NCBI GenBank assembly: GCA_035566435.1
Contig: DATMRF010000082.1
Coordinates: 1-33,866, forward strand
Length of the DNA stretch: 33,866 bases
Source: DATMRF01 sp035566435
Lineage (GTDB): Bacteria > Verrucomicrobiota > Verrucomicrobiia > Limisphaerales > UBA8199
Direction of reading: 5' to 3'
In this document: piece after piece, positions 22,613 through 31,326 of the stretch
Layout of the letters: every line of letters begins with the position of its first letter
How positions within the stretch are numbered: the first letter of the stretch is position 1
Made by a program: the position numbers and the translations under genes
Notes under the pieces: generated by a model
What the model saw: only the letters and a program-made list of their open reading frames with translations
Databases searched by the model: none
What the model was told of the DNA's origin: nothing

Positions 22613-23809
22613 ATGCCAATGAATTCTGTCTCTCCTGTTCGCGGCGTGGCCATGGAGGATCCGCCCACGCCGCAGCGTCGCGCGACCAGCGGGAGGGCAG
22701 CAACGCCGGTAGCGGACATTGATGCAACGATGGTCGCCTTTCCCAGCCGAGCGGCCGCGGCGTTTGTGCGCGACGTCAAGGCCGGTGTGGCGGCATACTT
22801 CGAGACCAGCCGGCGCTCGTCGAAGGGAAACTGGTCGATGTGGCTGAAGACGATGCTCCTGTTCGGCGTGGTCATCGGGTCCTACGCGGCCATCCTGTCG
22901 AATCGATTCACCCCGCTCTCCATGCTCGGCCTGGCGGTGGTGCTCGGCATCGGCATCGCCGGCGTCGGATTCAGCGTGTCGCACGATGCTTTGCACGGCG
23001 CCTACTCGCACCGCCCCGCAGTCAATTACCTGCTCGGCCTCAGCTTCGACCTCCTCGGCGCCAACAGTTACATCTGGAAGATCACCCACAACGTCATTCA
23101 CCACACCTACACCAATATCGATGGGGTGGACGAAGATATCGACCTTTCTCCTTTCGTGCGACTCTCCCCCGGCACCCCATTCAAGCGCCGCTATCGGTAT
23201 CAGCATTTCTACGCATTCCTCGCCTACGGCCAGGCGATGCTCTTCTGGGTTTTCGTCAAGGACTATAAGTACTTTCTGCGGCGTCACCTGGGTCCCTATC
23301 GAAACCGGCGCAACCCGCCGGGCGAGATCGCGATGCTGGTGGTGACCAAGCTCCTCCACTATGGGTGGACGATCGTGCTGCCGCTCATGGTGCTGCGGAT
23401 TCACTGGTGGCAGTTCCTGATCGGCTACCTCGCCATGACGTTCACCGCGGGAATCATCCTGGGCCTTATCTTCCAGCTCGCCCACGTCGTCGAGGGCACC
23501 GACTACCCGCAACCCGATGCCAAGGGCGCCATGGAAGACGCCTGGCTCATCCACCAGATGAGGACGACTTCCAATTTCGCTGCGCGCAATCGGCTCCTTT
23601 CCTGGTATGTCGGCGGGCTGAACTACCAGATCGAGCACCACCTCTTCCCCAAGGTGTGCAGCGTGCACTATCCGGTCATCAGTCGTGTGGTGCGCCAGGC
23701 GGCTGCCGCTCACGGCGTGCCTTACCATGAGCAACCGACACTGTTCCAGGCGATCCGCTCACATTACCGGATGCTCAAGCATTTCGGCCAGGATGCTGGT
23801 TCGGCGTGA
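22613..23809 (+). CDS. membrane fatty acid desaturase
   Basis: A 398-residue integral membrane di-iron desaturase that probably introduces a double bond into acyl lipids. The three histidine boxes are HDALHG (about residues 124-129), HNVIHHTYTN (about 159) and QIEHHLFP near the C-terminus. Hydrophobic segments occur at about 78-95, 102-122 and 225-300. The Q in the third box resembles front-end (delta-5/6-type) desaturases, although no cytochrome b5 domain is present. The ATG at 22613 has AGGAAAG 3 bases upstream; the frame also opens at 22565. The gene is visibly richer in GC at third positions than its neighbours, so lateral acquisition is possible. Confidence 0.88.
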   Translation: MPMNSVSPVRGVAMEDPPTPQRRATSGRAATPVADIDATMVAFPSRAAAAFVRDVKAGVAAYFETSRRSSKGNWSMWLKTMLLFGVVIGSYAAILSNRFTPLSMLGLAVVLGIGIAGVGFSVSHDALHGAYSHRPAVNYLLGLSFDLLGANSYIWKITHNVIHHTYTNIDGVDEDIDLSPFVRLSPGTPFKRRYRYQHFYAFLAYGQAMLFWVFVKDYKYFLRRHLGPYRNRRNPPGEIAMLVVTKLLHYGWTIVLPLMVLRIHWWQFLIGYLAMTFTAGIILGLIFQLAHVVEGTDYPQPDAKGAMEDAWLIHQMRTTSNFAARNRLLSWYVGGLNYQIEHHLFPKVCSVHYPVISRVVRQAAAAHGVPYHEQPTLFQAIRSHYRMLKHFGQDAGSA

Positions 23810-23982
23810 TACTGCGCGTGCGCTCGGACAGCTTGGAGCGCACACCAGTATTATTGGGGGCACAGGGTCGCGGCTGATAGCAGCGGAGGCGCAGAAGAGC
23901 GGGAACTTTACCGTTTCTTTACCAATTTGACCGCAGAAAAGGATGGAGAAATATTCTTTTTGTAATCAGTCCGGCAGCCGAT

Positions 23983-24459
23983 TCACTTCGCCGGCTGCTC
24001 CTCGAGGAAAACCGTCTTGCGGTCACCCGAAGAGAACGACACCAGCGTTCGGAGGGTCTCCGTGCCCGTGTTTACCATGTTGTGTTTGACGTTGGCGGGG
24101 AGGCGGATGGTCATTCCCGCCTTCAACAGGATCGTGCGGTCATCGTAGCTCTGCAAGCCCTGGCCGGAGAGCACATAGAGCACCTCTTCGCAGTTGGGAT
24201 GGTAATGCACCGGGTTATGTTTCCCGGGCAAAATCGTGGCGAGACCTACTGTCTGCGCGGAACCAGGCATGAGCTTTTCGTTGCACACCCATTGAAGCGT
24301 GCCCCAGGCGCTCTGTTCCACGGGAAGCTGCGCGGCGTCCGTGACCTTGCCACTCCACGTGGCAGGAGTCGGAGGGGGTTGCGGATGCGGTTTGTCATCG
24401 GCCGCCGCGCCCGCCAGCCACAAACCCAAGGTCAACATTGCAATAGTGAGTCTTTTCAT
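23983..24459 (-). CDS. exported cupin-domain protein
   Basis: This 158-residue protein starts with a signal peptide (MKRLTIAMLTLGLWLAGAAA). After a Pro-rich linker comes a single cupin barrel: LPGKHNPVHYHPNCEEVLYV supplies metal ligands H85, H87 and E91, and H126 lies in LPANVKHNMVN. It probably works in the periplasm; substrate unknown. The ATG at 24459 was chosen because the signal peptide begins there, although the frame is open to 24684 over the neighbouring gene. It is the last gene of this reverse run, 112 bases after the prepilin-like gene. Confidence 0.85.
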   Translation of the reverse strand: MKRLTIAMLTLGLWLAGAAADDKPHPQPPPTPATWSGKVTDAAQLPVEQSAWGTLQWVCNEKLMPGSAQTVGLATILPGKHNPVHYHPNCEEVLYVLSGQGLQSYDDRTILLKAGMTIRLPANVKHNMVNTGTETLRTLVSFSSGDRKTVFLEEQPAK

Positions 24460-24571
24460 AACGGTTAGGTTGACCGGCAGAGTAATGCCTGCCTGCTGAG
24501 TGGCAACGCCGAACAGCCGTTCCCCACCGACCGGGCGCTGTTGCGGTACGGAGTGGCACGCCGATGCCGCC

Positions 24572-25225
24572 TCACTCTCCATCCCAGTTGTAGTCATATC
24601 CAGGCGGGGGTTCGTAGTTGCACGGACTCGAATCCGCCACACCATCCCAATAGATCTTAGTGAAGTCAGCATGCCCATCGACAAAGCTCAAGCCGGCCTT
24701 GGCGCCGACATAATCGTCCCGGACGAGCGGATGCCACGAACCCCCGAAGAACGCCGGCCATTCGCCGACTAACACCGCCCTGGCCGGGTTGCGGATACCG
24801 GCAAGCTTCTTCCCCGTGATGCGCGGAAGGGCGCCGGGTCCGACTTCATAGCCGTTAAACGTATAACTGGTGAACGCGTGACCGATTTGGGTCTTGAGAA
24901 TCCGATCCGCGGGACAGATGAAGACAGTCTCGTTCGAGGAGACAGGTCCCTGGAGTCCCAGATAGCCTTTGACCAACTGTTTGTAGTAGGCCCCGACTCC
25001 GTTGGGATAGGGGTTGGGCTCGGGCAACACGGGCAAATCGTCTGACGAATCGTCCGCATAAAGGCGTATCGCCACGTTGACCTGCCTCAGGTTGCTGATG
25101 CACGAGGTTCGTTTCGCCTTTTCCTTGGCGTGGTTCAACGCCGGCAGCAAGAGCGCGGCGAGGATCGCAATGACGGCAATCACCACCAGTAATTCGATAA
25201 GCGTAAAGGCGTGTTTGTTATGCAT
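24572..25225 (-). CDS. prepilin-type N-terminal methylation domain protein (PVC type)
   Basis: A 217-residue pseudopilin-like protein. The N-terminus HAFTLIELLVVIAVIAILAA is the type IV prepilin cleavage site followed by its hydrophobic helix, here with Ala rather than Gly before the cleavage point and Glu at +5. A helix KAKRTSCISNLRQVNVAIRL follows, then a C-terminal beta domain with LVGEWPAFFGG and SFVDGHADF, the motif seen in the very abundant H-X9-DG proteins of Planctomycetes and Verrucomicrobia. It may pass through a type II secretion-like system. AGGATT precedes the ATG. It follows a palindromic repeat region. Confidence 0.88.
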   Translation of the reverse strand: MHNKHAFTLIELLVVIAVIAILAALLLPALNHAKEKAKRTSCISNLRQVNVAIRLYADDSSDDLPVLPEPNPYPNGVGAYYKQLVKGYLGLQGPVSSNETVFICPADRILKTQIGHAFTSYTFNGYEVGPGALPRITGKKLAGIRNPARAVLVGEWPAFFGGSWHPLVRDDYVGAKAGLSFVDGHADFTKIYWDGVADSSPCNYEPPPGYDYNWDGE

Positions 25226-25230
25226 AATCC

Positions 25231-25365
25231 TGAGAGCGGGTTTGGAAATCGCCGTGTTCTGTAGGAGACGACGTGAGGAGTCTCTGATCTGCTATCAGCT
25301 CGTAGCTTTTAGGTTCGATTTGAGACGACTCACATCGTCTCCTACATTTTCAAAACACGCTCTAA
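25231..25365. repeat. palindromic repeat element with GTAGGAGACGA arms
   Basis: Arms at 25261-25284 and 25322-25345 are inverted copies that share GTAGGAGACGAYGTGAG (3 mismatches over 24 bp). Similarity extends outward into GAGAGCGGGTTTGGAAAT on the left and the complement of AGAGCGTGTTTTGAAAAT on the right. The layout is that of a dispersed REP- or MITE-like unit. Confidence 0.65.
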
Positions 25366-25369
25366 GACC

Positions 25370-25412
25370 CCCGGGGCAAGCGGCCGGTTCGGCGAACCGG
25401 CCCTGCCCCGGG
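25370..25412. terminator. two-tier GC hairpin after the first ECF gene
   Basis: Outer arms CCCGGGGCA/TGCCCCGGG (25370-25378, 25404-25412) enclose inner arms GGCCGGTTC/GAACCGGCC (25382-25390, 25394-25402) with loop GGC. It lies 5 bases beyond the reverse-strand stop at 25418. Only a weak T tract follows, so it may stabilise or terminate the mRNA. Confidence 0.6.
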
Positions 25413-25417
25413 CATGG

Positions 25418-26614
25418 TCACTTGTCCTTGATATCCACGCCATACTTCCCGGCGTATTTCCACTCGCTGCCGATCCGCTGCATGATCTGGATGTCGTTGC
25501 CGACGTTGGGGTGGCCGGGGTACGGCTGGACCACCAGATGCAGGCGCACTTCATCGTCGGAAATGATTTCTTTTTGCGCGATCTTATAGTTAGACCGGTT
25601 TTTAGCCTCCTCGAGCATCAGGCGTCTCAGCTCCGCTTCCGATCTGCCGGTTGCTTTTGCGCGTATCCGTTCGGCCTGCGCCGGGGTGCAAGCGGCCAGC
25701 AGCTTATCCAGGTCGCCGGTACTTTCCGACCAGATGAAGGATTTGAGACCCGCTTCGGGTGTCGCGCAGCCGGCGTCGACGAGGGTGGCGGATTGAGCGC
25801 CTGTCTTGCCAGAGCCAGACTGTGCATTGACCTGTTGAATCACGATGGTAGCGGTGCCTGCCGCCAGGAGGGCGGCCAGCCCACCGGCCGCGACGGTTTT
25901 GATTTTTGTCCATGCCATAAGTTTCAGTGTCGTTTGGATGAGGGTTATTGTTGACGCTGTCACCGTGGTTCCTTTGAGGGCGGCGACCGTGACAGAGGTC
26001 GCCAACCCAACGGGTGCGGCTTGAACGGAATGGGCCGACATGGCCGCAGCCAGGCCGGCGGCAGACAAGGTGATACCGCGATTGATGAAGATCTTGCGTA
26101 ATTTGTCCAGCGCGCGGCTGACGCGGGTCTTGGCCGCGTTTGGGCTCACTCCCAACGCCGCCCCCACCTGCTTCAGGTCCCGGCCCTCGAAAAAGCGCAG
26201 CACGATGGCGCAGTGATCCTTTTGACCAAGTGAGCCCATGGCCGTATCTAGTAGCGGAGCGATGTCGGCCCAAGCCGACTCTTCGGGTTCGGCCTGGTTC
26301 AAAGCGGTGTCCATGTGCACCTCCTGTTCGCGGCGCTGGCGCCGCCGGTGTGTCTTGAGCGCGTCGGCGGCGGCGTATTGAGCCGTCCGGCATAACCAGG
26401 CAGGCAGAACGGTCTTTGGGCCTAGGGAGCCGGCCTTGCGAGCGAGGATGATAAACGCCGCCTGAGTGACTTCTTCCGCCAGATGCGCGTCGCGGACCTG
26501 GCGCCGGGCGACCGAATAAACCAGGTTGAGGTGCCGCGAGACGAGCGTCGCAAACGCCTCCTCCGAATGGCGGTGCACATACTGCCGCACCAGGTCCATG
26601 TCATCCGTCATCAT
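25418..26614 (-). CDS. ECF-type sigma factor with membrane segment and C-terminal domain (copy 1)
   Basis: This 398-residue protein begins as an extracytoplasmic-function sigma factor: region 2 at about residues 14-88 (SEEAFATLVSRHLNLVYSVA, HLAEEVTQAAFIILARKA) and region 4 at about 120-175 (LGQKDHCAIVLRFFEGRDLK, VSRALDKLRKIF). It continues through an Ala-rich hydrophobic stretch (about 183-228) and a clear transmembrane helix (about 238-260, KTVAAGGLAALLAAGTATIV). A C-terminal domain (about 285-398) follows. The start ATG at 26614 is fixed by a conserved motif 27 bases upstream that is shared with the paralogue at 26705-27856. It probably senses outside or membrane state through its own tail. 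Confidence 0.87.
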   Translation of the reverse strand: MMTDDMDLVRQYVHRHSEEAFATLVSRHLNLVYSVARRQVRDAHLAEEVTQAAFIILARKAGSLGPKTVLPAWLCRTAQYAAADALKTHRRRQRREQEVHMDTALNQAEPEESAWADIAPLLDTAMGSLGQKDHCAIVLRFFEGRDLKQVGAALGVSPNAAKTRVSRALDKLRKIFINRGITLSAAGLAAAMSAHSVQAAPVGLATSVTVAALKGTTVTASTITLIQTTLKLMAWTKIKTVAAGGLAALLAAGTATIVIQQVNAQSGSGKTGAQSATLVDAGCATPEAGLKSFIWSESTGDLDKLLAACTPAQAERIRAKATGRSEAELRRLMLEEAKNRSNYKIAQKEIISDDEVRLHLVVQPYPGHPNVGNDIQIMQRIGSEWKYAGKYGVDIKDK

Positions 26615-26640
26615 CTTACCAGTATATGGACGCCGCCCCT

Positions 26641-26650
26641 GAAAGGTTAC
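26641..26650 (-). promoter_or_regulatory. conserved ECF promoter motif upstream of copy 1
   Basis: On the reverse strand GTAACCTTTC lies exactly 27 bases upstream of the ATG at 26614, with GGCGTCCATAT about 8 bases further downstream. The second ECF gene has GTTACCTTTC at exactly the same distance. This fits a -35-type element used by the sigma factor itself. Confidence 0.6.
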
Positions 26651-26704
26651 ACGCTTTTTCAAGCGCTCCGGGCGGAGGGCCCTCCGGCCGTCCGCTTCCA
26701 TCGG

Positions 26705-27856
26705 TCAATCGGCTTCGCCCGCTTGCTTCCATTCGCTGCCCAGCTTTTTCATGATGACGACTACCTTCCCGCTGCGCAGACCTTCGGCCGAAGGGGTCGC
26801 ATGAACGTGCAGGTGAACCTCGTCGTCGGACACGACCTCCTTCTGCGTGATTTTGTAGTCCGCAAGCGCCCGTGCCCACGCGATGGATTCCCGCTTGATC
26901 TCGTCTTCGGATTTCCCCGCCATCCTGGTCTTGAATCGTTCCGCCTGTTCCGGAGTGCAGCCGGCCAGGAACTTGTTAAAGTCGCCCGTGCTCCCCGCCC
27001 ATAACAACGAGCGGAGCGAAGCCTCGGGCGTGGCGTACCCGGCAAAACTCGGCGGTGCTGACTCGGATCTTGCCGTGGCGCGTTGCACGGTAATTGTGGC
27101 GGTGCCCGCGGCCAGGAGAGCAATTGCGCCAACAGCGGCGACAGTTTTGAGTTTTGTCCATGCCATAAGTTTGAGTGTCGTTTTGATGAGGGTTAAAGTT
27201 GAGGCCGTGAGGGTGGTCCCTTTGACGGCGGCGGCTGTGACGGAGGCCGCGAGCCCCATGGGTGCGGCTTGAACGGAATGGGCCGAAACGGCCCCAGCAA
27301 TCAGCGCAGTCGAAAACGTCAGCCCCCGTTTGGCGAAGAAACGCCGCAGTTTCTCCAAGGCCCGGTTCACCCGCATCTTGGCCCCGGCCTCGCTGGTGCC
27401 TAAAGCCGAGCTGACGTCTTTAAAACTTCGGCTTTCAAAAAAGCGGAGCACCACCGCGTCTTGGTCTTTTCCGCCCAACTGTGCCATCGCAGTTTCGAGC
27501 AAAGGCTCGATCTGCATCCAGGTCTCGGCATTGGTTTCATTCAGTTGGGATTGCATATAGGCCTCTTGCTCGCGCTGCTGTCGGCGGCGTTGGACGGTTA
27601 AGACATTAGCCGACGCGTTTCGGGCGGTCCGGCTAAGCCAACCGGGTAAAACCGTGCTCGAGCCGAGCGACGCGGCTTTTCTGGCGAGGATGATAAAAAC
27701 CGCCTGGGTGACTTCCTGCGCTAAATGGGGATCACGCACCTGGCGTAACGCGACCGAATAAACCAGGTTTATATGACGCGAAACGAGGGCGGCAAACGCC
27801 TCCTCGGAGCCGCTCGTGGCGTACTCCCTCACCAGTGCCATGTCGTCGCTTGCCAT
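26705..27856 (-). CDS. ECF-type sigma factor with membrane segment and C-terminal domain (copy 2)
   Basis: A 383-residue paralogue of the neighbouring gene, similar along its whole length. Region 2 is SEEAFAALVSRHINLVYSVA with HLAQEVTQAVFIILARKA; region 4 is LGGKDQDAVVLRFFESRSFK with VNRALEKLRRFF. The shared SAHSVQAAP(V/M)GLA segment, KLMAWTKIKT/KLKT, transmembrane helix (LKTVAAVGAIALLAAGTATI) and C-terminal domain (YKITQKEVVSDDEVHLH) show tandem duplication. The two tails differ more than the sigma parts, consistent with different signals. The start at 27856 is supported by the shared upstream motif. The gene precedes copy 1 with 90 bases between them. Confidence 0.87.
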   Translation of the reverse strand: MASDDMALVREYATSGSEEAFAALVSRHINLVYSVALRQVRDPHLAQEVTQAVFIILARKAASLGSSTVLPGWLSRTARNASANVLTVQRRRQQREQEAYMQSQLNETNAETWMQIEPLLETAMAQLGGKDQDAVVLRFFESRSFKDVSSALGTSEAGAKMRVNRALEKLRRFFAKRGLTFSTALIAGAVSAHSVQAAPMGLAASVTAAAVKGTTLTASTLTLIKTTLKLMAWTKLKTVAAVGAIALLAAGTATITVQRATARSESAPPSFAGYATPEASLRSLLWAGSTGDFNKFLAGCTPEQAERFKTRMAGKSEDEIKRESIAWARALADYKITQKEVVSDDEVHLHVHATPSAEGLRSGKVVVIMKKLGSEWKQAGEAD

Positions 27857-27882
27857 CTACCTATTACATTTACACCGATGTG

Positions 27883-27892
27883 GAAAGGTAAC
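27883..27892 (-). promoter_or_regulatory. conserved ECF promoter motif upstream of copy 2
   Basis: On the reverse strand GTTACCTTTC lies exactly 27 bases upstream of the ATG at 27856, followed by CGGTGTAAATG. Position, spacing and core match the copy at 26641-26650. Confidence 0.6.
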
Positions 27893-28006
27893 GGTTTTTT
27901 CCTCGCAAAATCGAGGGGTTGCTTAAACTCAATGCAAAGCAGCGCAAACTCGTGCAGAGTAGTCCAAAACCCGTGACTACCCAATGACGGACCACATTCG
28001 AAGTTC

Positions 28007-29284
28007 ATGAAACCAGAATCCGCCAGCCCCCGTGAGCTGATGAAGCGCGCGTTCGCCGAGCAGAACGCCGCTTTGTTCCGCGACGTCCTCGCGCGTCACC
28101 CTGAACTCAAGCCGAGAATCAACGAGCCGATAGCGGCGTTCGACTCGCCCCTCATCACCGGGGTGCGCAGTCGTGAGCTGCTCGATGCGCTGCTGGAGGC
28201 CGGCGCCGATATCAACGCCAAGAGCCGATGGTGGGCCGGAGGGTTTGGGCTGCTTCACAACGCGAGCCCGGATCTGGCTGCTTATGCGATCGAACGTGGC
28301 GCGAGCGTTGATGTCCACGCCGCGGCCCGTCTGGGCCTGTTTGAACGGTTACAGGCGCTCATCTCCGCCGACCCGGCATCGGTGCACGCCCGGGGCGGTG
28401 ACGGGCAAACGCCGCTTCACTTTGCCGCCACCGTGGCCGTAGCGCGGTACCTGCTCGAACAAGGCGCGGACGTTGACGCGCGCGACGTCGATCACGAGTC
28501 CACGCCAGCTCAGCACATGATCCGTGACCGGCAGGAGGTGGTCCGGTTTCTCATCGGGCGTGGCTGCCGGACAGACATCCTGATGGCCGCCGCCCTGGGC
28601 GATGCGGAGCTGGCCAACCGGCACCTCGATTCGAATCCGGATTGCATCCGCCTGCGGGTGAACGAGCAGTATTTCCCGATGACCGACAAGCGAGCCGGAG
28701 GAACTATCTACCAGTGGACCCTCGGGTTCCACGTGTCTCCCCACGAAGTGGCGAAGCAATTTGGCCATGATGAGGTGTTCGCGCTGCTCATGCGCCGGAG
28801 TCCGCCAGATGTAAAGCTGATCGCCGCCTGCTGGTTGGACGACGAGGCGAACGTGAGAGCCTTGCTCACTGAGCATCCAGGCCTCGCCGCGGATTTGATC
28901 AATTCGTATTCGCGCCAGGTGGCCGACGCCGCGCGGAATAATAATCTCGCGGCGGTGCGCCTCATGCTCGCCGCCGGTCTGCCCGCCGATGTCCCCGGCC
29001 AGCACGGCGGAACGCCGTTGCACTGGGCCGCCTTTCATGGCAACGCCCAGATGGCCAGCCTGCTCCTGCGATCCAACCCGCCGCTGGAACTCCTGGATAG
29101 AGACTTTCACGCGACCCCGCTCGGTTGGGCAATTCATGGTTCGGAACACGGGTGGTCCCACCAGACCGGAGACTACGCGGCAACCGCCGAAACCCTGCTC
29201 CGCGCCGGCGCCAGGCCACCCGCCAAACTCGGCGGTACTGATGCCGTGCGCGTGGTGCTGGGTTCACACGGTGTACCGGATTAG
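28007..29284 (+). CDS. ankyrin-repeat protein
   Basis: This 425-residue protein is built from ankyrin repeats without signal peptide or membrane segment. Clear repeat units are LLDALLEAGADINAKS, GQTPLHFAATVAVARYLLEQ then GADVDARDVD, LAAVRLMLAAGLPADVPGQH and GGTPLHWAAFHGNAQMASLL. The middle (about 190-290) holds weaker helices. It probably binds other proteins; partners are unknown. The ATG at 28007 starts the protein just before the first helix; weak GAAG is upstream. It is divergent from the ECF operon, and nothing indicates cotranscription with a neighbour. Confidence 0.85.
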   Translation: MKPESASPRELMKRAFAEQNAALFRDVLARHPELKPRINEPIAAFDSPLITGVRSRELLDALLEAGADINAKSRWWAGGFGLLHNASPDLAAYAIERGASVDVHAAARLGLFERLQALISADPASVHARGGDGQTPLHFAATVAVARYLLEQGADVDARDVDHESTPAQHMIRDRQEVVRFLIGRGCRTDILMAAALGDAELANRHLDSNPDCIRLRVNEQYFPMTDKRAGGTIYQWTLGFHVSPHEVAKQFGHDEVFALLMRRSPPDVKLIAACWLDDEANVRALLTEHPGLAADLINSYSRQVADAARNNNLAAVRLMLAAGLPADVPGQHGGTPLHWAAFHGNAQMASLLLRSNPPLELLDRDFHATPLGWAIHGSEHGWSHQTGDYAATAETLLRAGARPPAKLGGTDAVRVVLGSHGVPD

Positions 29285-29505
29285 GTTCTTGGCGGCGGGT
29301 GGGACCGGATGGGAACGGATTTCCCTCGACCTGAACGAGCAAATCAAGGCGCGGGAGAAGAAGTCTTAACGGGGATAAAGCGAGCAGGCAGAGCCGAGCC
29401 CGGCCCGGTCCTACACGCCATCAGGCATGGTCCCGCGCATTCTTGTCAACGCCCTCATGAGTCATTCGAGAGCTTGCTCAAGTTGATCCGAGTTATTGCC
29501 GGTAT

Positions 29506-30717
29506 TCACCGCTCCTCCTCTCCCGCCGCTTCAAATCGAATCAATACGATCTCCGACTTTGTGCCGACTCGCATCGGCATACCCCACGTCCCCACGCCGC
29601 TGCTGGTAAACACCTGCAATGCTCCCAATCGATTCAATCCATAGTTGAACCGTCCATGAACCAGCGCGGCGACCCAACTCCACGGCCAGATTTGCCCGCC
29701 ATGTGTATGCCCGGAGAGTTGCAAGGAAATGCCTGCCTGCGCCGCAATCGCCGGGTTTGAGGGCTGATGCGCCAGGAGGATGCTGGGGCGCTGGTCATCA
29801 AGTTGAGTCGATTGCAATACCGCGCGCAGAGTTTGTGGTTCGCCTGCCTCGCCATCGTGAACACCGACTATTTGTAATCCGTCAACATCAACCTTCTCAT
29901 TGTTCAGCACCCGGATCCCTGTTCTACCAATTGCATCGACAAACTTGTTGCGGCTTGTGAATTCCTCGTGATTGCCGGTCACGAAATAGGTGCCGCGTGG
30001 CACGGACAGTTTGCTCCACGGCGCAACAAGCCAATCTAAGTCCGCCTTTGTGCCGTCGAACATGTCGCCGCTGATAAAGACGGCGTCGGGTTGCAGGCCC
30101 CGAAGTCTGGCAACGACACGGCGCGTGAAAGGACGGCCGCGGACATTACCCAAGTGCAAATCCGTCACTAATGCCGCGCTACGTCCGCGCCAGGCCTCGG
30201 GCAGGTTTGGCAAGTTCACCGTAATGCGCGTGACCCGAATCCAAGCAGCATTCACAAGCCCATAAACGCTCGCGAAGATTGCGAATCCAAAGACCACAAG
30301 CGCTATCGATCTCGGTTCAGCACCCAAACCAAAGAGCATTAAGGGGGTGTAGATGAACCAGCACACGACCGATGCGAAAAAAGCGAAGCTCAAAACGCCC
30401 AACCAAATTGCGGAAACTCGATACACAATTCGCAGCAGCGCGTTCGTTTGATGGAATCCGAGCAATGTGGTGACGACAAACGAGATGGTCAGCAACGCAG
30501 GGATGATTTGCCACACCGGCATCGAGGGGATTCCCCAAAAGTGATTCCATGTGTGGCATACAAACCAGTTCACCGAGAGCAGAAGCCCCACGATCACCGT
30601 TACGAAAAAAGCGATTCGTGCACGCGTGATGCGAGGATCGCTTGAGTTGGATTCGGGCGCGCTCGCTCTGATTTCCACACCGCTTTCAATTTGTGAAGCT
30701 GCCGCGTTCATAGGCAT
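29506..30717 (-). CDS. membrane-bound metallophosphoesterase (YkuE/YaeI-like)
   Basis: This 403-residue protein has four transmembrane helices (about residues 34-53, 68-88, 103-130, 138-158). A calcineurin-like phosphoesterase domain follows with all metal-ligand motifs: VTDLHLG (D186, H188), ISGDMFDG (D218), GNHE (N249, H250), LAHQP (H317) and SGHTHGGQ (H337, H339). The family acts on phosphate esters, some members on lipid A precursors or nucleotides; the substrate here is unknown. Length is normal for the membrane-anchored subgroup. Starts at 30717 and 30711 are both possible. Confidence 0.88.
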   Translation of the reverse strand: MPMNAAASQIESGVEIRASAPESNSSDPRITRARIAFFVTVIVGLLLSVNWFVCHTWNHFWGIPSMPVWQIIPALLTISFVVTTLLGFHQTNALLRIVYRVSAIWLGVLSFAFFASVVCWFIYTPLMLFGLGAEPRSIALVVFGFAIFASVYGLVNAAWIRVTRITVNLPNLPEAWRGRSAALVTDLHLGNVRGRPFTRRVVARLRGLQPDAVFISGDMFDGTKADLDWLVAPWSKLSVPRGTYFVTGNHEEFTSRNKFVDAIGRTGIRVLNNEKVDVDGLQIVGVHDGEAGEPQTLRAVLQSTQLDDQRPSILLAHQPSNPAIAAQAGISLQLSGHTHGGQIWPWSWVAALVHGRFNYGLNRLGALQVFTSSGVGTWGMPMRVGTKSEIVLIRFEAAGEEER

Positions 30718-30828
30718 CTACGGAGTTCGATAAATTTCATTCTAGTTGCAATCGGGGATTGCGTGGCGGCCGCTGTGTGAGGTCGGGCGCAGAAGTTGAC
30801 TTTGATGCGTCCATAAAGCTTTTCGTGT

Positions 30829-31221
30829 TTAACGCTGCCCGTCTGTAATGAGACTCAAGCCGTGGCCCTCTGCAAACTGGGACAAGTGTGGTGCGCCAGG
30901 AGCAACCAAAACTCGGGCGCTTTCCTCATCGAGCACCGCCAAGGCAGCGTCCTCAATATTGCGACGAATGACCCAGCGGTTGAGCCACTCTTCCAGCCAG
31001 GTCGGAAGGGAATGAGCTTGTGGGCCTGCAAGAACGATCAGGTCAGCATCGGCCGCCTCAATTAGCGCCTGGTCTGCTACCGATGGGAATTTCAGAGCAT
31101 CCGTGCGCCAAGGTTTGATGTCCCAATCTGCGCGGACACTCGCCCTCCATGCGGAGCGTTTCAATGCCGCCGTAGCTCTAGTTGCCCCAGTGAGATCGTC
31201 GTAGATAATCAATGCTTTCAT
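30829..31221 (-). CDS. small unknown protein, 130 aa, alpha/beta fold likely
   Basis: An unrecognised 130-residue protein starting MKALIIYDDLTGATRATAAL. Alternating hydrophobic strands (KALIIYDD, ADLIVLAGP, AALAVLDE, ARVLVAP) and helices suggest a flavodoxin- or receiver-like alpha/beta fold, but no phosphate- or flavin-binding motif is complete. The segment WDIKPWRTDALKFPSVADQA looks distinctive. It has no signal or membrane segment. Reverse-strand neighbours are the HtrA-type protease upstream (about 105 bases) and the phosphoesterase downstream, so a stress-related role is possible but only inferred. Confidence 0.65.
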   Translation of the reverse strand: MKALIIYDDLTGATRATAALKRSAWRASVRADWDIKPWRTDALKFPSVADQALIEAADADLIVLAGPQAHSLPTWLEEWLNRWVIRRNIEDAALAVLDEESARVLVAPGAPHLSQFAEGHGLSLITDGQR

Positions 31222-31326
31222 GCTTGTTGTACTGTGAATTCGCCGTAGCGCTTCTTGGTTGGCGTGCGTGACGAGCGTCGTGAAAGGCTGTCATTGGGAT
31301 TTTTCCTCGTCGGCCCTGGAATGCTC

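Noticed and set aside
22316..23734. 472-codon reverse-strand open frame opposite the desaturase
   Set aside because: Its peptide is His/Arg/Asp-rich with no family features, while the forward frame has three histidine boxes; it is an antisense shadow of a GC-rich gene.
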